DNA of 64,000 nt from an uncultured Alphaproteobacteria bacterium (GTDB lineage: Bacteria > Pseudomonadota > Alphaproteobacteria > Rhodobacterales > Rhodobacteraceae): NCBI GenBank assembly GCA_902584635.1, contig CACIAQ010000003.1, positions 28,882-92,881 of the forward strand. The letters run 5' to 3'. Shown here piece after piece: positions 39,760 through 48,975 of the stretch. The notes below the pieces were generated by a model. It worked only from the letters and a program-made list of their open reading frames with translations, did not search any database and was not told where the DNA came from. The translations under genes and the position numbers were made by a program. Numbering within the stretch: position 1 is the stretch's first letter; each line of letters begins with the position of its first letter.

Positions 39760-39908
39760 ATACCTAATTCATTATATAAAAAGTCTGAAATGGTCTATTT
39801 TTTTTTAGTATTTGTATCAATTATCGACTCTAGAGAAGAATCCACGTCTAGATCGAGAAAAAGTTTTCTAGTTTTTAATAGTGCAATCGAGGAAAATGGA
39901 GAAAAAAG
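39760..39908. promoter_or_regulatory. divergent LysR/transporter intergenic region
   Basis: A 149-base AT-rich gap between the LysR ATG and the solute-binding protein ATG. It should hold both promoters and the regulator's binding site. A short imperfect dyad is seen around CGACTCTAGAG and CGTCTAGATCGAG, and an AGGAAAATGGAG ribosome site precedes the binding-protein gene. The exact LysR box was not resolved. Confidence 0.5.
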
Positions 39909-41153
39909 ATGTTTTTAAAAAAATTAATTCTGACAAGTGCCGTAGCTACCTTAATTTGCTCGGCGGCATTTGCTAAAGACTGTGGCCCTTCTGGACAGTC
40001 AATTCGAATTCTTGCTAGTGACTTCCCTGCTATACATGCTGTCGCTGGAACAGCTGAGGAAAATTGTGCAGCTAGCGCGTCAGAGTTCACACGGAATCAT
40101 ACAACAGAAGCCCGTCAAATAATGAATGCTGCTCTAACACCAAATCCAGCTGAGTATACTAGCGTTATTGTAGCAAATTCTACCCTAACACAGCTTATGA
40201 ACGATGGCTTAGTTCGTCCTCTTAATGATTTGGTTGAAAAATATGGAGCTGATCTACCAAAGAATCTAATGATTACGATTGATGACAACATCATGGCTGT
40301 TGCTTTCATGGCCAACTCACAACATCTATTCTCCCGTAAGGATATTCTTGAAAAAGCCGGCATAAATAGTATCCCTGGCACGTACAGTGAGATGATTGCC
40401 GCAGCCCAAGCTATTCGTAAAGCGGGTATCATGGAATATCCAATCGTTATGAATATGAAAACAGGATGGAATGTTGGTGAGTCGTTTAACCTAGTTTTCC
40501 TTGCGCATGGAGGTGAGTTCTTTAAGCCTGGTACCGCTGAACCTACTGTTAATAGTGCAGCCGGTATTGCAGCTTTAAACACGCTCAAGGCGTTAGTTGA
40601 ATATGCACACCCCGATCATTTAACACAGGCCTCCAATGAAACTCAGGCAATATGGGAAGCTGGAGACGCTGCACTAGGAATTATGTGGGGATCTCGAGGA
40701 TCGGTGATTTTGGATGATGAAGGGTCATCAGAACAAGTGACATCAAATACTGTTCTTTCTTCAGCTCCATCAGTTAAGCCAGGTGGTATACCCGGTGCGA
40801 CACTGTGGTGGGATGGTTTTACTATTTCGAAAAACGTATCGGATGCAGAAGCAGAAGCTACATTTGCCGCTCTGGCAAGCTCATTGAACTCGGATATGGT
40901 TGCCGCCAATAACGATGATGCAATTTGGTTGCTCGAAGGCTTTAAGCCGGGTGCGGCTGCGGAAGGCGTATCTGCGACTGCTAAAGGTGGTGCGGTTCCA
41001 TACCCAATGCTTCCACAAATTGGGTTGTTGCACAATGCGCTAGGCTCAGAGTTATCAGAGTTCCTTAAAGGTAACGAAAGTGCAGAAAAAGCCCTTGCAG
41101 ATGTCGAAGCAGCTTATGTGACAGCTGCAAAAGAAAAAGGATTTCTTCAGTAG
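39909..41153 (+). CDS. ABC transporter extracellular solute-binding protein
   Basis: 414 aa with signal peptide (LILTSAVATLICSAAFAKD), family 1 (carbohydrate type) solute-binding protein. LNDLVEKYGADLPKNL, TYSEMIAAAQAIRKAGIMEYPIVM and ALGIMWGSRGS/PGGIPGATLWWDGFTISK match the sugar-binding family layout. Ligand is not predictable. Base composition is visibly richer in G+C than the flanking core genes, suggesting acquisition from another lineage. First gene of a transport operon that lacks an ATPase. Confidence 0.88.
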   Translation: MFLKKLILTSAVATLICSAAFAKDCGPSGQSIRILASDFPAIHAVAGTAEENCAASASEFTRNHTTEARQIMNAALTPNPAEYTSVIVANSTLTQLMNDGLVRPLNDLVEKYGADLPKNLMITIDDNIMAVAFMANSQHLFSRKDILEKAGINSIPGTYSEMIAAAQAIRKAGIMEYPIVMNMKTGWNVGESFNLVFLAHGGEFFKPGTAEPTVNSAAGIAALNTLKALVEYAHPDHLTQASNETQAIWEAGDAALGIMWGSRGSVILDDEGSSEQVTSNTVLSSAPSVKPGGIPGATLWWDGFTISKNVSDAEAEATFAALASSLNSDMVAANNDDAIWLLEGFKPGAAAEGVSATAKGGAVPYPMLPQIGLLHNALGSELSEFLKGNESAEKALADVEAAYVTAAKEKGFLQ

Positions 41154-41176
41154 GTTCGTTTAACTGGAGAGAACTT

Positions 41177-41222
41177 GGTGAGGGGGATCGTTAAAACTCC
41201 AGTCCCCCCCACCGTGTTTTTG
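41177..41222 (+). terminator. stem-loop between binding protein and permease genes
   Basis: GGTGAGGGGGA (41177-41187) can pair with TCCCCCCCACC (41203-41213), followed by GTGTTTTTG. A strong GC stem with a short T-run right after the solute-binding protein gene is typical of partial terminators or mRNA-stabilising hairpins that keep the binding protein in excess over the permeases. Confidence 0.6.
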
Positions 41223-41242
41223 TTTAAAAACGGATGTAAAGG

Positions 41243-42274
41243 GTGAAACACCGTACTTTTTTTTGGTTCATACTACCTACGCTTTCGGCAATGATTTTGT
41301 TCATTGCAATTCCTATAGGTTCCGCTTTTGTGCAATCTCTTTTTATACAGCATGACCAGGTATTAGTTTTGTCGAAAAATTGTGGTCCTTTTGGCTGTAG
41401 GGAGACAACTTCAGTGGATATCGAAGCAACCAAGGAGCTGCGTCAAGATTCACCGTTAGGTAAGTTTAATGGCATAGGTACTTATCTAAACCGCTCACAT
41501 CTAGCATTTGCTGAAGTTGGTAATGCTTGGGCAGTCTCACGGACCTTTAGTGGCTTCCTAAACGAAGTCTTAGATCTTCCTTTCTATGGTGCCTTAATGT
41601 TCACATTAACGTATACTGCCGTTGTTACGCCGTTGGTTTTGCTACTGGGTTTGGCAATTGCTATTGGGGTCAACGGCTTACCAAATATAATAAAGGGACC
41701 ATCCATATTTGTCTCACTTTTGCCGTTCCTAGTAACACCACTGGTTGGATCTTTGATTTTATTTTGGATGGTTGATGGAGATGGAATTATTGGGGCCACT
41801 ATTCAACTGATTTTCAATGATCCGGACCTAAGCCTCAAAGCTTCAACTGGGTTGACCTGGACTATGTTAATTGTCTACGGAATATGGCATACGCTCCCAT
41901 TTAGTTTTATAGTGTTTTATGCTGGTCTCCAAACTGTCCCAGTTGATACGCTAGAGGCTGCTGAGATTGACGGAGCTACAAAGTGGCAGTGCACAGTTTA
42001 CGTCGTAGTCCCCCACCTAGTACCATTGATTACCTTTGTTACATTGATGCTGTTGATGGATAACTTTAGAGTCTTTGAACCGATTGTAAGCTTTTCAGCT
42101 GAAGCACACGCTCGGTCACTTAGCTGGATCATTTTTAATGATCTTCGTGAGAGTGGAAACCCCCTTTATGGATCAGCTGGGGCAACATCGATTTTGACAA
42201 TTATTGGGGTAATCTTCCTGTTGACACCAGTTCTGATCCGTAATTGGCGAGATTTTAAGCTTAGGAGGCTATGA
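41243..42274 (+). CDS. ABC transporter permease (MalF-like)
   Basis: 343-aa binding-protein-dependent permease with about six helices. The EAA-type loop that contacts the ATPase is seen (DTLEAAEIDGATKWQCTVYVVVPHLVPL). An N-terminal periplasmic insertion with two cysteines (KNCGPFGCRETTSVDIEA) is unusual for sugar permeases. Start is GTG 41243 (GTGAAACACCG) with AAAGG upstream. Confidence 0.88.
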   Translation: MKHRTFFWFILPTLSAMILFIAIPIGSAFVQSLFIQHDQVLVLSKNCGPFGCRETTSVDIEATKELRQDSPLGKFNGIGTYLNRSHLAFAEVGNAWAVSRTFSGFLNEVLDLPFYGALMFTLTYTAVVTPLVLLLGLAIAIGVNGLPNIIKGPSIFVSLLPFLVTPLVGSLILFWMVDGDGIIGATIQLIFNDPDLSLKASTGLTWTMLIVYGIWHTLPFSFIVFYAGLQTVPVDTLEAAEIDGATKWQCTVYVVVPHLVPLITFVTLMLLMDNFRVFEPIVSFSAEAHARSLSWIIFNDLRESGNPLYGSAGATSILTIIGVIFLLTPVLIRNWRDFKLRRL

Positions 42275-42284
42275 AACTACTATC

Positions 42285-43166
42285 ATGACAAGAACAGCAC
42301 GTACTCCTATCAAATTTTTTAGCGTCCTTTCATTTAGCCTAGTTGCTCTATGGCTGCTAATAGCTGCCTTCCCTTTCCTTTGGACATTCTGGGGTAGTTT
42401 CAAAGTTCAATCTGATTTTTTTTCAAAAGCAGATTGGATGTATGCACTTTGGGGAACTAACACCGCAAGAGAAACTGGTAATGCATTCACTGGCTCCGGG
42501 TATTACGGTGCCTGGATAATTGAAGGTTTCTGGAAGAATTTTCTTAACTCTGGGATAGTAGTGTTTTTTACTGTTATAATTTCTCTCACATTTGGAACAC
42601 TGGGTGGCTATGCTCTGGCACGTTCTGGATTTCGTTACGCTTTTTGGATATTGATGGCCGCTCTAGTTTTCCGTGCAATGCCACACATCACGTTAGTATC
42701 TGGGTATCTACTACCGTTTTTTGAATGGAATATTTGGGGGTATTTACCAACCACCATTATTGTACTAGTTGCGATGAACCAGCCATTTACCATTTGGATG
42801 TTACATTCATTCTTCCTAAACGTACCCAAAGATATGGATGAAAGTGCAATGATCGATGGTTGCACACGTTTTGAAGCATTTCGGTATGTTATTGTTCCCG
42901 TCATGTGGCCTGGGGTCATAACTACAGGGCTTTTTAGTTTTCTTTTAGCCTATAACGACTTCACAGTAACTGTAATGCTTCTCAGTGAAGAAAATGAGAC
43001 GATCATTCCCGCTATAAATAGCTTCCTTGGCACCACACAGGTTGAAGGTAAGGTAATGTATGCAGTAGCCGCCGTAGTCTCAGTAACGGCACCAATATTG
43101 GTGTTAATTCTGTTTTTTCAACGTCAAATTGTAAGTGGATTAACTGCTGGAGCGGTTAAGGGTTAG
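42285..43166 (+). CDS. ABC transporter permease (MalG-like)
   Basis: 293 aa, six helices; EAA loop KDMDESAMIDGCTRFEAFRYVIVPVMWPGV. Pairs with the preceding permease to form the importer channel. Eleven bases after it. A soluble ATPase would be needed for transport but is not encoded in this cluster. Confidence 0.9.
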   Translation: MTRTARTPIKFFSVLSFSLVALWLLIAAFPFLWTFWGSFKVQSDFFSKADWMYALWGTNTARETGNAFTGSGYYGAWIIEGFWKNFLNSGIVVFFTVIISLTFGTLGGYALARSGFRYAFWILMAALVFRAMPHITLVSGYLLPFFEWNIWGYLPTTIIVLVAMNQPFTIWMLHSFFLNVPKDMDESAMIDGCTRFEAFRYVIVPVMWPGVITTGLFSFLLAYNDFTVTVMLLSEENETIIPAINSFLGTTQVEGKVMYAVAAVVSVTAPILVLILFFQRQIVSGLTAGAVKG

Positions 43167-43170
43167 ATAA

Positions 43171-44241
43171 ATGAATAACAATAAAGTCAAGGATGACATA
43201 AACTCAACAAATAAAGAAATTATTGCAAAGCTCCGTAAAGCACAGGCCGATTTCACAGAGGTAGGTGTTCGGAATGCACTTAATGATTTATTGCTGACTG
43301 ACGCAGTTGTCCACATGCCATACCCGTTTGGCGATTTAGTAGGTCCGGACGACTTTTTTGATACTTGCTATGCGCCATTATTTGAGGCAATGCCAGATCT
43401 TGAGCGGCGGGACTGGATCGTAATCGGTGGACGGACTGAGCATGGTGATAACTGGATTGGGTGTGGTGGCCATTATGTTGGTACATTTGTTGGGCCTTGG
43501 CTTGATATTCCGCCAACTGGTCATTTGACACACATGAGGTTTCACGAATTTTACCGATTTGAACAAGGGCGAGCGGTAGAGGTTCAGGCACTCTGGGATA
43601 TTCCTGAGGTTATGATCCAGGCTAATGCTTGGCCAATGGCGCCTTCTTTGGGATTAGAGTTTTGTATTCCAGGTCCAGCTACTAACGATGGCTTAGTTTC
43701 AGGGCCTTGGGATGATAAACATTCTAATGCATCGTGTGACCTTGTTAAGACTATGCTTCAACATATGAAAAAACATCCTTCACAAGGTGATGTAGATATA
43801 ATGAAAATGCCCCACTTTTGGGATAACAGAGTTAACTGGTATGGGCCAGCTGGTATTGGGACTGCACGTGGAATTGCTGGCTTTAGAAACTGGCATCAAA
43901 TTCCATTTATTAATGCTATGCCAGACAGAGGAAAATATGTGGATGAAATAACATATCATTTTTTTGGTGATAAAGATTATGCTGCAGTCACTGGCTGGCC
44001 TAACATGATACAGACAATAACTAATGACGGTTGGATGGGAATAGCGCCAACAGGAAAACGTATAACAATGAAATCGCTTGATTTCTGGCGTATTGAAAGG
44101 GGTAAAATTCGTGAAAACTGGGTAATGGTAGATCTTTTAGATGTCTACAATCAACTAAATATTGATGTCTTTGCACGTATGAATGAATTCAATAAGGCCC
44201 GCATAAAAGGTAGATTATCTTTCCCAATAGGAGAGTATTAA
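43171..44241 (+). CDS. tandem SnoaL/NTF2-like protein A
   Basis: 356 aa comprising two SnoaL-like (NTF2 fold, ester-cyclase type) domains, first about residues 15-150 (DAVVHMPYPFGDLVGPDDFF, WIGCGGHYVGTF, GHLTHMRFHEFYRFEQGRAVE) and second about 200-335 (ITYHFFGDKDYAAVTGWPNM, TGKRITMKSLDFWRIERGKIRENWVMVDLLDVYNQL). Such proteins bind or isomerise small hydrophobic metabolites; the substrate is unknown. It starts 4 bases after the permease gene and is clearly co-transcribed with it, so it probably acts on the imported compound. Confidence 0.8.
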   Translation: MNNNKVKDDINSTNKEIIAKLRKAQADFTEVGVRNALNDLLLTDAVVHMPYPFGDLVGPDDFFDTCYAPLFEAMPDLERRDWIVIGGRTEHGDNWIGCGGHYVGTFVGPWLDIPPTGHLTHMRFHEFYRFEQGRAVEVQALWDIPEVMIQANAWPMAPSLGLEFCIPGPATNDGLVSGPWDDKHSNASCDLVKTMLQHMKKHPSQGDVDIMKMPHFWDNRVNWYGPAGIGTARGIAGFRNWHQIPFINAMPDRGKYVDEITYHFFGDKDYAAVTGWPNMIQTITNDGWMGIAPTGKRITMKSLDFWRIERGKIRENWVMVDLLDVYNQLNIDVFARMNEFNKARIKGRLSFPIGEY

Positions 44242-44258
44242 ATGATGAGGCATTGACC

Positions 44259-45245
44259 ATGAAAGGATTCGATCCAAAATTTAGAAACTTTCCACACTAT
44301 ATTTTAGGTATAACAAAAGAAATTTGGGAAGAACGCAAAATTGCAAAGCTTAATGATTATTATGCAAATGATATAGTGGTGCGTTCACCTGCCTCAGTGG
44401 TAATTGGCAATGACAATGTCATTGCTGCAACCATGGCTACATTAGCAGAATTTCCCGATCGTACCTTGCTAGGAGAGGATGTGATCTGGTGTACTGCAGA
44501 GGGAGAAGGCATGCTTTCATCACACCGTCTAATATCTACTGCCACACACACATATCATGGCCTCTATGGAGCTCCATCAGGAAAATATCTACAATACCGA
44601 ATTATTGCTGACTGTCATGCTACTAATAATAAAATTGACGACGAATGGTTAATTCGTGATCAGGGTGCAATAGTTCGTCAATTGGGTTTAGATCCAAAAG
44701 ATTATGCAAGTAATCTTATCGAACGTGAAGGTGGTCCAAAAAAATGCATTAAACCTTATACGCCTGCAAATGATACCGTTGGCCCTTATTTAGGAAAAGG
44801 CAATACTAATATCTGGGGGCAACGCCTTGCCAGCACAATTGAAAAAATAATGCATTACGAGTTAGATACTATATTTAATGAATACGATCGCTCTGCTCAA
44901 CTGGAATATCCAGGAGGCATTACTACTCGCAGTTTTAAAGGAGCAGATAGTTTTTGGACTGGTCTCAGATCTAGCTTCCCACATGCAAAATTTAAAGTTC
45001 ACCATGTTATTGGGCGTGATGACAAAAACATGCCTCCTCGTGCTGCAGTTCGGTGGTCTCTTCATGGAAAACACGATGGATTTGGGGCATTCAGTGAGCC
45101 CACCGGTGCAGAAGTTTTTGTCCTTGGCATTACCCATGCAGAGTATGGAGAATTAATTCAAGGGGAACCAAAGATCAGACGTGAATGGACTCTATTTGAT
45201 GAGGTATCAATATGGAAACAAATACTAATGTATAAAAAGTATTAA
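44259..45245 (+). CDS. tandem SnoaL/NTF2-like protein B
   Basis: About 328 aa, a diverged relative of the preceding protein with the same two-domain plan: VVRSPASVVIGNDNVIAATMATLAEFPDRTLLGEDVIW in the first half and GITTRSFKGADSFWTGLRSSFPHAKFKVHHVIGRDDKNM in the second, ending REWTLFDEVSIWKQILMYKKY. The track TTG start is two codons before ATG 44259. Last gene of the transporter operon. Two tandem copies suggest a heteromer or two consecutive reactions. Confidence 0.78.
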   Translation: MKGFDPKFRNFPHYILGITKEIWEERKIAKLNDYYANDIVVRSPASVVIGNDNVIAATMATLAEFPDRTLLGEDVIWCTAEGEGMLSSHRLISTATHTYHGLYGAPSGKYLQYRIIADCHATNNKIDDEWLIRDQGAIVRQLGLDPKDYASNLIEREGGPKKCIKPYTPANDTVGPYLGKGNTNIWGQRLASTIEKIMHYELDTIFNEYDRSAQLEYPGGITTRSFKGADSFWTGLRSSFPHAKFKVHHVIGRDDKNMPPRAAVRWSLHGKHDGFGAFSEPTGAEVFVLGITHAEYGELIQGEPKIRREWTLFDEVSIWKQILMYKKY

Positions 45246-45335
45246 ATAAGTAAATATAACATTGTGTAAGTTATTTCAGATTGTATTAAATGATTCTAGC
45301 GTTCATAGAGAACATATGAATATGGAGCGAACACG

Positions 45336-45351
45336 TTAAATCGCGATTTAA
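45336..45351. promoter_or_regulatory. 16-bp perfect palindrome, possible operator
   Basis: TTAAATCGCGATTTAA is a perfect dyad about 55 bases upstream of the MGMT-like gene, in a 160-base gap that otherwise shows nothing recognisable. It could be an operator for a dimeric repressor. No matching regulator is known. Confidence 0.4.
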
Positions 45352-45405
45352 TAGTATACAGTCACAGTCAAATGATGGAATTGTGTGGATTTTAGGAGAT
45401 AATTA

Positions 45406-45759
45406 TTGAGTAGAAATATTGTAAAAATTCTAGATAAAGGTTTTTCCGATATTTCTGCTGGCGAGAAAATGCTTATCTCTTCGCCAGAGAAAATTTCAGA
45501 GTTTATTTTTACGATACCCAGGGGTTCTTATTTAAGCATTAAAGAACTAAGGCGTGGACTAGCATTAAAAGCTGGGGCAGATAATACTTGTCCAGTAACA
45601 ACTGGGATATTTCTAAGAATGGCAATTGAACTGCATAAAGATGATGAAAATTTTCCTTACTGGAGAGTTGTTGATGAAAAACACCCTGTAGTGAAAAAGT
45701 TAAACCTTGATGAAAATCAAATTAAAAAGAGGAGAGTTGATGAGGGAATACCGTACTAA
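45406..45759 (+). CDS. MGMT/ATL-like small protein
   Basis: 117 aa. The segment FTIPRGSYLSIKELRRGLALKAGADNTCPVTTGIFLRMAIE followed by PYWRVVDEKHPVVKKL recalls the O6-alkylguanine transferase-like (ATL/MGMT) winged-helix family, in small variants lacking the canonical PCHR cysteine motif; here a Cys-Pro occurs as TCPVTTG. DNA alkylation response is a guess. TTG start with TAGGAG eight bases upstream. Last gene of the first unit, about 120 bases before R1. Confidence 0.55.
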   Translation: MSRNIVKILDKGFSDISAGEKMLISSPEKISEFIFTIPRGSYLSIKELRRGLALKAGADNTCPVTTGIFLRMAIELHKDDENFPYWRVVDEKHPVVKKLNLDENQIKKRRVDEGIPY

Positions 45760-45880
45760 GAAAAACCTACACAACCCCACAAATCGTTCACAACGAACCA
45801 TCGTCACAGTTTAGCATATTGTTGACTAGGGTAAACTTGATCGGCGATTTTTGCAGAAATGGATGTTGGTCACCTATTTT

Positions 45881-46049
45881 TGACAACACTTTTGACAACA
45901 GTTTTTGTGATTTTCCTGATAACGCATAAGAAACATGAGAAGGATAAGAACTATTTTAAAGGGTTATGAGAAAACTGATAACTCCTGATAACAATATCCA
46001 CGGGTTTTGATCCCGTGTACCGTAGGTTCGAATCCTACCACCCCAGCCA
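45881..46049 (+). repeat. cassette repeat R1 (arm motifs plus tRNA-Gln 3' half)
   Basis: 169 bp from the first TGACAACA to CCA. Contains two TGACAACA 12 bp apart, CTGATAAC motifs, the dyad CACGGG-TTTTGAT-CCCGTG and an unmutated tRNA-Gln 3' half. Closest to the intact tRNA and one of three copies with no change in the tRNA part. With the following 27 bases it fills the gap between the flanking genes. Confidence 0.95.
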
Positions 46050-46075
46050 TTTCAGAAATCATTTCTTAAGTTTAT

Positions 46076-46564
46076 TTAAACGTCGAATACCGATACTTTT
46101 TTCATCATTACCTCTTGTACCCACTTAAGATCAGGTACTTGATCAACCTGCCAACCGGGAGGACAGGCAACTTTCTTTCCAGACCTTAATGAAAATAAAA
46201 AAGCTCTAAAATTTGTGACAATATACTTTTCTGTTCCGGATTGAGATCTTTCACCCTTAAACTCAGATGAAAATAGACCCACTAGTTTTCTTATAGACCC
46301 ATCATCTTTGAATTTGACCTTTTGATACAAATATCCTCTTATAACTTCCTCCGCGCTCTCTCCTGCTTCAACTTCGACTAACGAACCCAAAATTTTCTCA
46401 CTGCACTGTTGTAGAAATTCTGCGGAGATCTCATTGTAATGAACTGCAATTTCATCTGTATATTTTTTTATAATAACATTGAGCGGCGCTGAATAAAATA
46501 AGGACTCCCGAGCAGCATTTGCACAAAAAATACAAAGTATCCATCCTGGACAATGCAAGGCCAT
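46076..46564 (-). CDS. uncharacterised protein of 162 aa
   Basis: The only gene of the second unit, its stop 27 bases after R1. A hydrophobic, cysteine-containing N-terminus (MALHCPGWILCIFCANAARES) is followed by a soluble body with FLQQCSEKILGSLVEVEAGESAEEVIRGYLYQKV. No family is recognised, and the conserved Arg/His/Tyr pattern of tyrosine recombinases is absent. A palindrome lies just upstream. Confidence 0.6.
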   Translation of the reverse strand: MALHCPGWILCIFCANAARESLFYSAPLNVIIKKYTDEIAVHYNEISAEFLQQCSEKILGSLVEVEAGESAEEVIRGYLYQKVKFKDDGSIRKLVGLFSSEFKGERSQSGTEKYIVTNFRAFLFSLRSGKKVACPPGWQVDQVPDLKWVQEVMMKKVSVFDV

Positions 46565-46889
46565 CCAACTATCCTCTCTATTGACTTAAGTTCATAATAT
46601 GAACTAATCTGAAAAAAAAAAACAAAAACCTCACGTCAACTCTGTTTCAATTCATCAAATACAAATTCAATATTCTAAAAATTCTGAGTTGAGCAGTTTT
46701 TTTAGCTTCGTTTTTCTTTCTTGTTATGAGAAAGTAACGCGCTTTATTACAACAATCCGGATTTTTAAAAAGCTATAATTTCGAGATTTGTTTTAATCAA
46801 GAGATGAAACTTAGCAAATGATCGACCAAAACATGTGAATAACAATTTCAAAGACTTAAATATTTTCCTAAACACATTTTGGCTAATTT
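46565..46889. promoter_or_regulatory. 325-base gap with palindrome GTTCATA-A-TATGAAC
   Basis: Upstream of the 162-aa gene, 46590-46604 is a perfect 15-base dyad about 26 bases before its ATG, suited to a repressor operator. The rest of this gap is AT-rich and shows no ORF or RNA that I can support; it ends at R2. Confidence 0.4.
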
Positions 46890-47058
46890 TGACAACACTT
46901 TTGACAACAGTTTTCGTGATTTTCCTGATAACTTATCAGAAGCATCAGAAGGATAAGAACTATTTTAAAGAGTTATGAGAATCCTGATAACTCCTGATAA
47001 CAATATCCACGGGTTTTGATCCCGTGTACCGTAGGTTCGAATCCTGCCACCCCAGCCA
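46890..47058 (+). repeat. cassette repeat R2
   Basis: 169 bp, same architecture as R1. The tRNA half differs from the functional gene by one base (CCTGCC in place of CCTACC). The non-tRNA part differs at a handful of positions (ACTTATCAG for ACGCATAAG). Confidence 0.95.
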
Positions 47059-47156
47059 TTTTCTTTAAGAAGTTAAGTTTGCTGGTTCCTTAGAATATTC
47101 TTCAGATTTTGAGAGCTATGAAATGTTTTTAAATAGGGATCACATCCCTTTTAAAA

Positions 47157-48098
47157 TCAATTAAATTTTATTACAAGTCGACCTCTGACCCCACCACTTT
47201 CAAATCGTTTATGTGCTTCCGACACTTGAGACGGACTAAATGTATCGGCCAACCTCAATGAAACTTTCTTTGCGTTTACAAGCTTCCTTAAATCATCCAA
47301 TTTTTCATACATGCAATCTTGAGTTCTTACCCATGTTTGCGTAAAATTTATATCACGCTCACCTGTCCCTTGATAACCTCTAACTGCGGTGAAAGAGCCT
47401 CCATTTTTGACTGCAGCAACTGCTTTTTCATTTAATAAAGCGCCGTCTGCTAAGCCGTCTACGCCCTCGGGAAACCGTTCCAATATATGTTTAATAAATT
47501 CTTCTCCTCTTGGAAGCGATAGATCTGCACCAAGTGATTTAATTAAATTTTGATCTTTTTCTGACGTATCTGCTATCACATATAGACCTAAAGTTTTTGC
47601 AATTTGGATCATATAACCACCGTAGGCTCCTGCAGAGCCAGTAACTGCTAACTTATCGCCTGAGTTCAAGTTCAAAAGTTCTAGAGAAAGCTTTGCCGTT
47701 AAGCCATTCATTGGTAAAGTACACGCTTCTTCAAAACTGACCCCTTCGGGAATTGGAACCACTGCTCCTGACTTTAGAGCAATTTGTTCGCGATATGCCC
47801 CGTGTTGACCATTTGGTACGACCATTGCCATGACCGCGTCGCCTTTTTTGAGATGAGTTTTGACGTTTTCTCCAATCTCCATTACTTTCCCAGAAACATC
47901 CATTCCCGGAACATATGGAGGATCATAAGGTTTTTGTCTTTCTGCTATACCTCCATTACGCGCTAAAATATCTGTAGGATTTATAGCTGCGCAAAACACC
48001 TGTACCAGTATCTCATCCGCCTCAGCTTTTACCTCAGGCACTTCAATAAGCTCTAGCACTTCAGGTCCGCCGTGCTTCATTAAACCAATCGCAAGCAT
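47157..48098 (-). CDS. zinc-independent alcohol dehydrogenase / NADPH:quinone reductase family
   Basis: 313 aa MDR-superfamily oxidoreductase. N-terminal GroES-like domain (GGPEVLELIEVPEVKAEADEILVQVFCAAINPTDILARNG, PGMDVSGKVMEIGENV) and Rossmann domain (LAVTGSAGAYGGYMIQIAKTLGLYVIADTS). No structural zinc cysteines are seen, which fits the quinone-reductase/enoyl-reductase branch. Substrate unknown. Divergent from the DUF924 gene in the same unit. Confidence 0.85.
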   Translation of the reverse strand: MLAIGLMKHGGPEVLELIEVPEVKAEADEILVQVFCAAINPTDILARNGGIAERQKPYDPPYVPGMDVSGKVMEIGENVKTHLKKGDAVMAMVVPNGQHGAYREQIALKSGAVVPIPEGVSFEEACTLPMNGLTAKLSLELLNLNSGDKLAVTGSAGAYGGYMIQIAKTLGLYVIADTSEKDQNLIKSLGADLSLPRGEEFIKHILERFPEGVDGLADGALLNEKAVAAVKNGGSFTAVRGYQGTGERDINFTQTWVRTQDCMYEKLDDLRKLVNAKKVSLRLADTFSPSQVSEAHKRFESGGVRGRLVIKFN

Positions 48099-48164
48099 CT
48101 GTACCCCTTTGGTTACGATAGATAGTTGATTGATTTATGTTACACTATAAAAAGAGAATTTTAA

Positions 48165-48917
48165 ATGATGTTACCAGACGATCTTACCCCTGAGCAATTT
48201 AGTAAAAAACCAGCAGTCCTGAAAGCTCTTAACAATCCTCGTTCTCCGAGCAGTGTTTTGAATTATATGTGTGGCTGCGATATTAATAATCCTATTGATA
48301 GAAAAAGCCTTTTTTACGATGAAACAGTAGAACCACTATTAGGCATATGGTTTAGAAGTGGAACTGCTTTAGACGATATTTGCAAACCATTTTCATCTGT
48401 TATTCGCGAATTGAAAGCTGATCCACAAACTTTGGTGGAGGATAAATGGTTCACAATTGAGGGCCAGGTTGCTAGAGTGCTCTTAGCAGATCAACTATCT
48501 CGCTCATGTTTTCGAGGGACGGCTGAAGCTTTTTCGTATGACTACATTGGACGCGAGCTCGTTCGAGACCTAGTTGGTAGAGAGAAAGTCCAACAAACTT
48601 TAAAATTGCCTCCAGCACTACTGTATTTACTTCCCTGGGCTTTGGCCCATTCAGAAGAAATAGTCGACCTTGTTCGCGCATGCGAAATAATTGACATGGC
48701 AATTGGTGCTTATCCTAATTTCACTCTATTTGAAGGGAGAAATAAGAAGGCGGTCGATCAACATAGGCAGGTTTTAGAAAAATTTGGGCGTTACCCACAA
48801 AGAAATTCAGAGTTTGGAAGAGCTAATACCCCTGAAGAAGAAAAATGGCTCAATGATAAAGAGAATTTACCAATTTGGGCAGGTGGCAATCTTTCTTTTG
48901 ATCAAAAAATTAGATGA
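48165..48917 (+). CDS. DUF924 family protein
   Basis: 250 aa. DUF924 features: FRSGTALDDICKPFSSVIREL, ARVLLADQLSRSCFRGTAEAFSYD, LPPALLYLLPWALAHSEE. The family is all-helical, TPR-like, and of unknown function, widespread as single genes in proteobacteria and eukaryotes. An additional ATG three bases downstream could also serve as start. Confidence 0.85.
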   Translation: MMLPDDLTPEQFSKKPAVLKALNNPRSPSSVLNYMCGCDINNPIDRKSLFYDETVEPLLGIWFRSGTALDDICKPFSSVIRELKADPQTLVEDKWFTIEGQVARVLLADQLSRSCFRGTAEAFSYDYIGRELVRDLVGREKVQQTLKLPPALLYLLPWALAHSEEIVDLVRACEIIDMAIGAYPNFTLFEGRNKKAVDQHRQVLEKFGRYPQRNSEFGRANTPEEEKWLNDKENLPIWAGGNLSFDQKIR

Positions 48918-48975
48918 GACGAAATTTATAAATCTTAGCTATATCTTTATTTTTATTATTCTATAAATTGAGCGA

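Noticed and set aside
40115-40588. 157-aa minus-strand ORF inside the solute-binding protein gene
   Set aside because: Antisense shadow of a clear gene; no recognisable domain.
45990-46049. Additional functional tRNA-Gln genes at the repeats
   Set aside because: All nine copies lack the acceptor 5' strand and the D-arm; only the anticodon stem-loop to CCA is present, so they cannot fold as tRNAs.
46076-46564. Candidate integrase for the array
   Set aside because: Only 162 aa and without the catalytic Arg, His-x-x-Arg and Tyr pattern of tyrosine recombinases or serine recombinase motifs.
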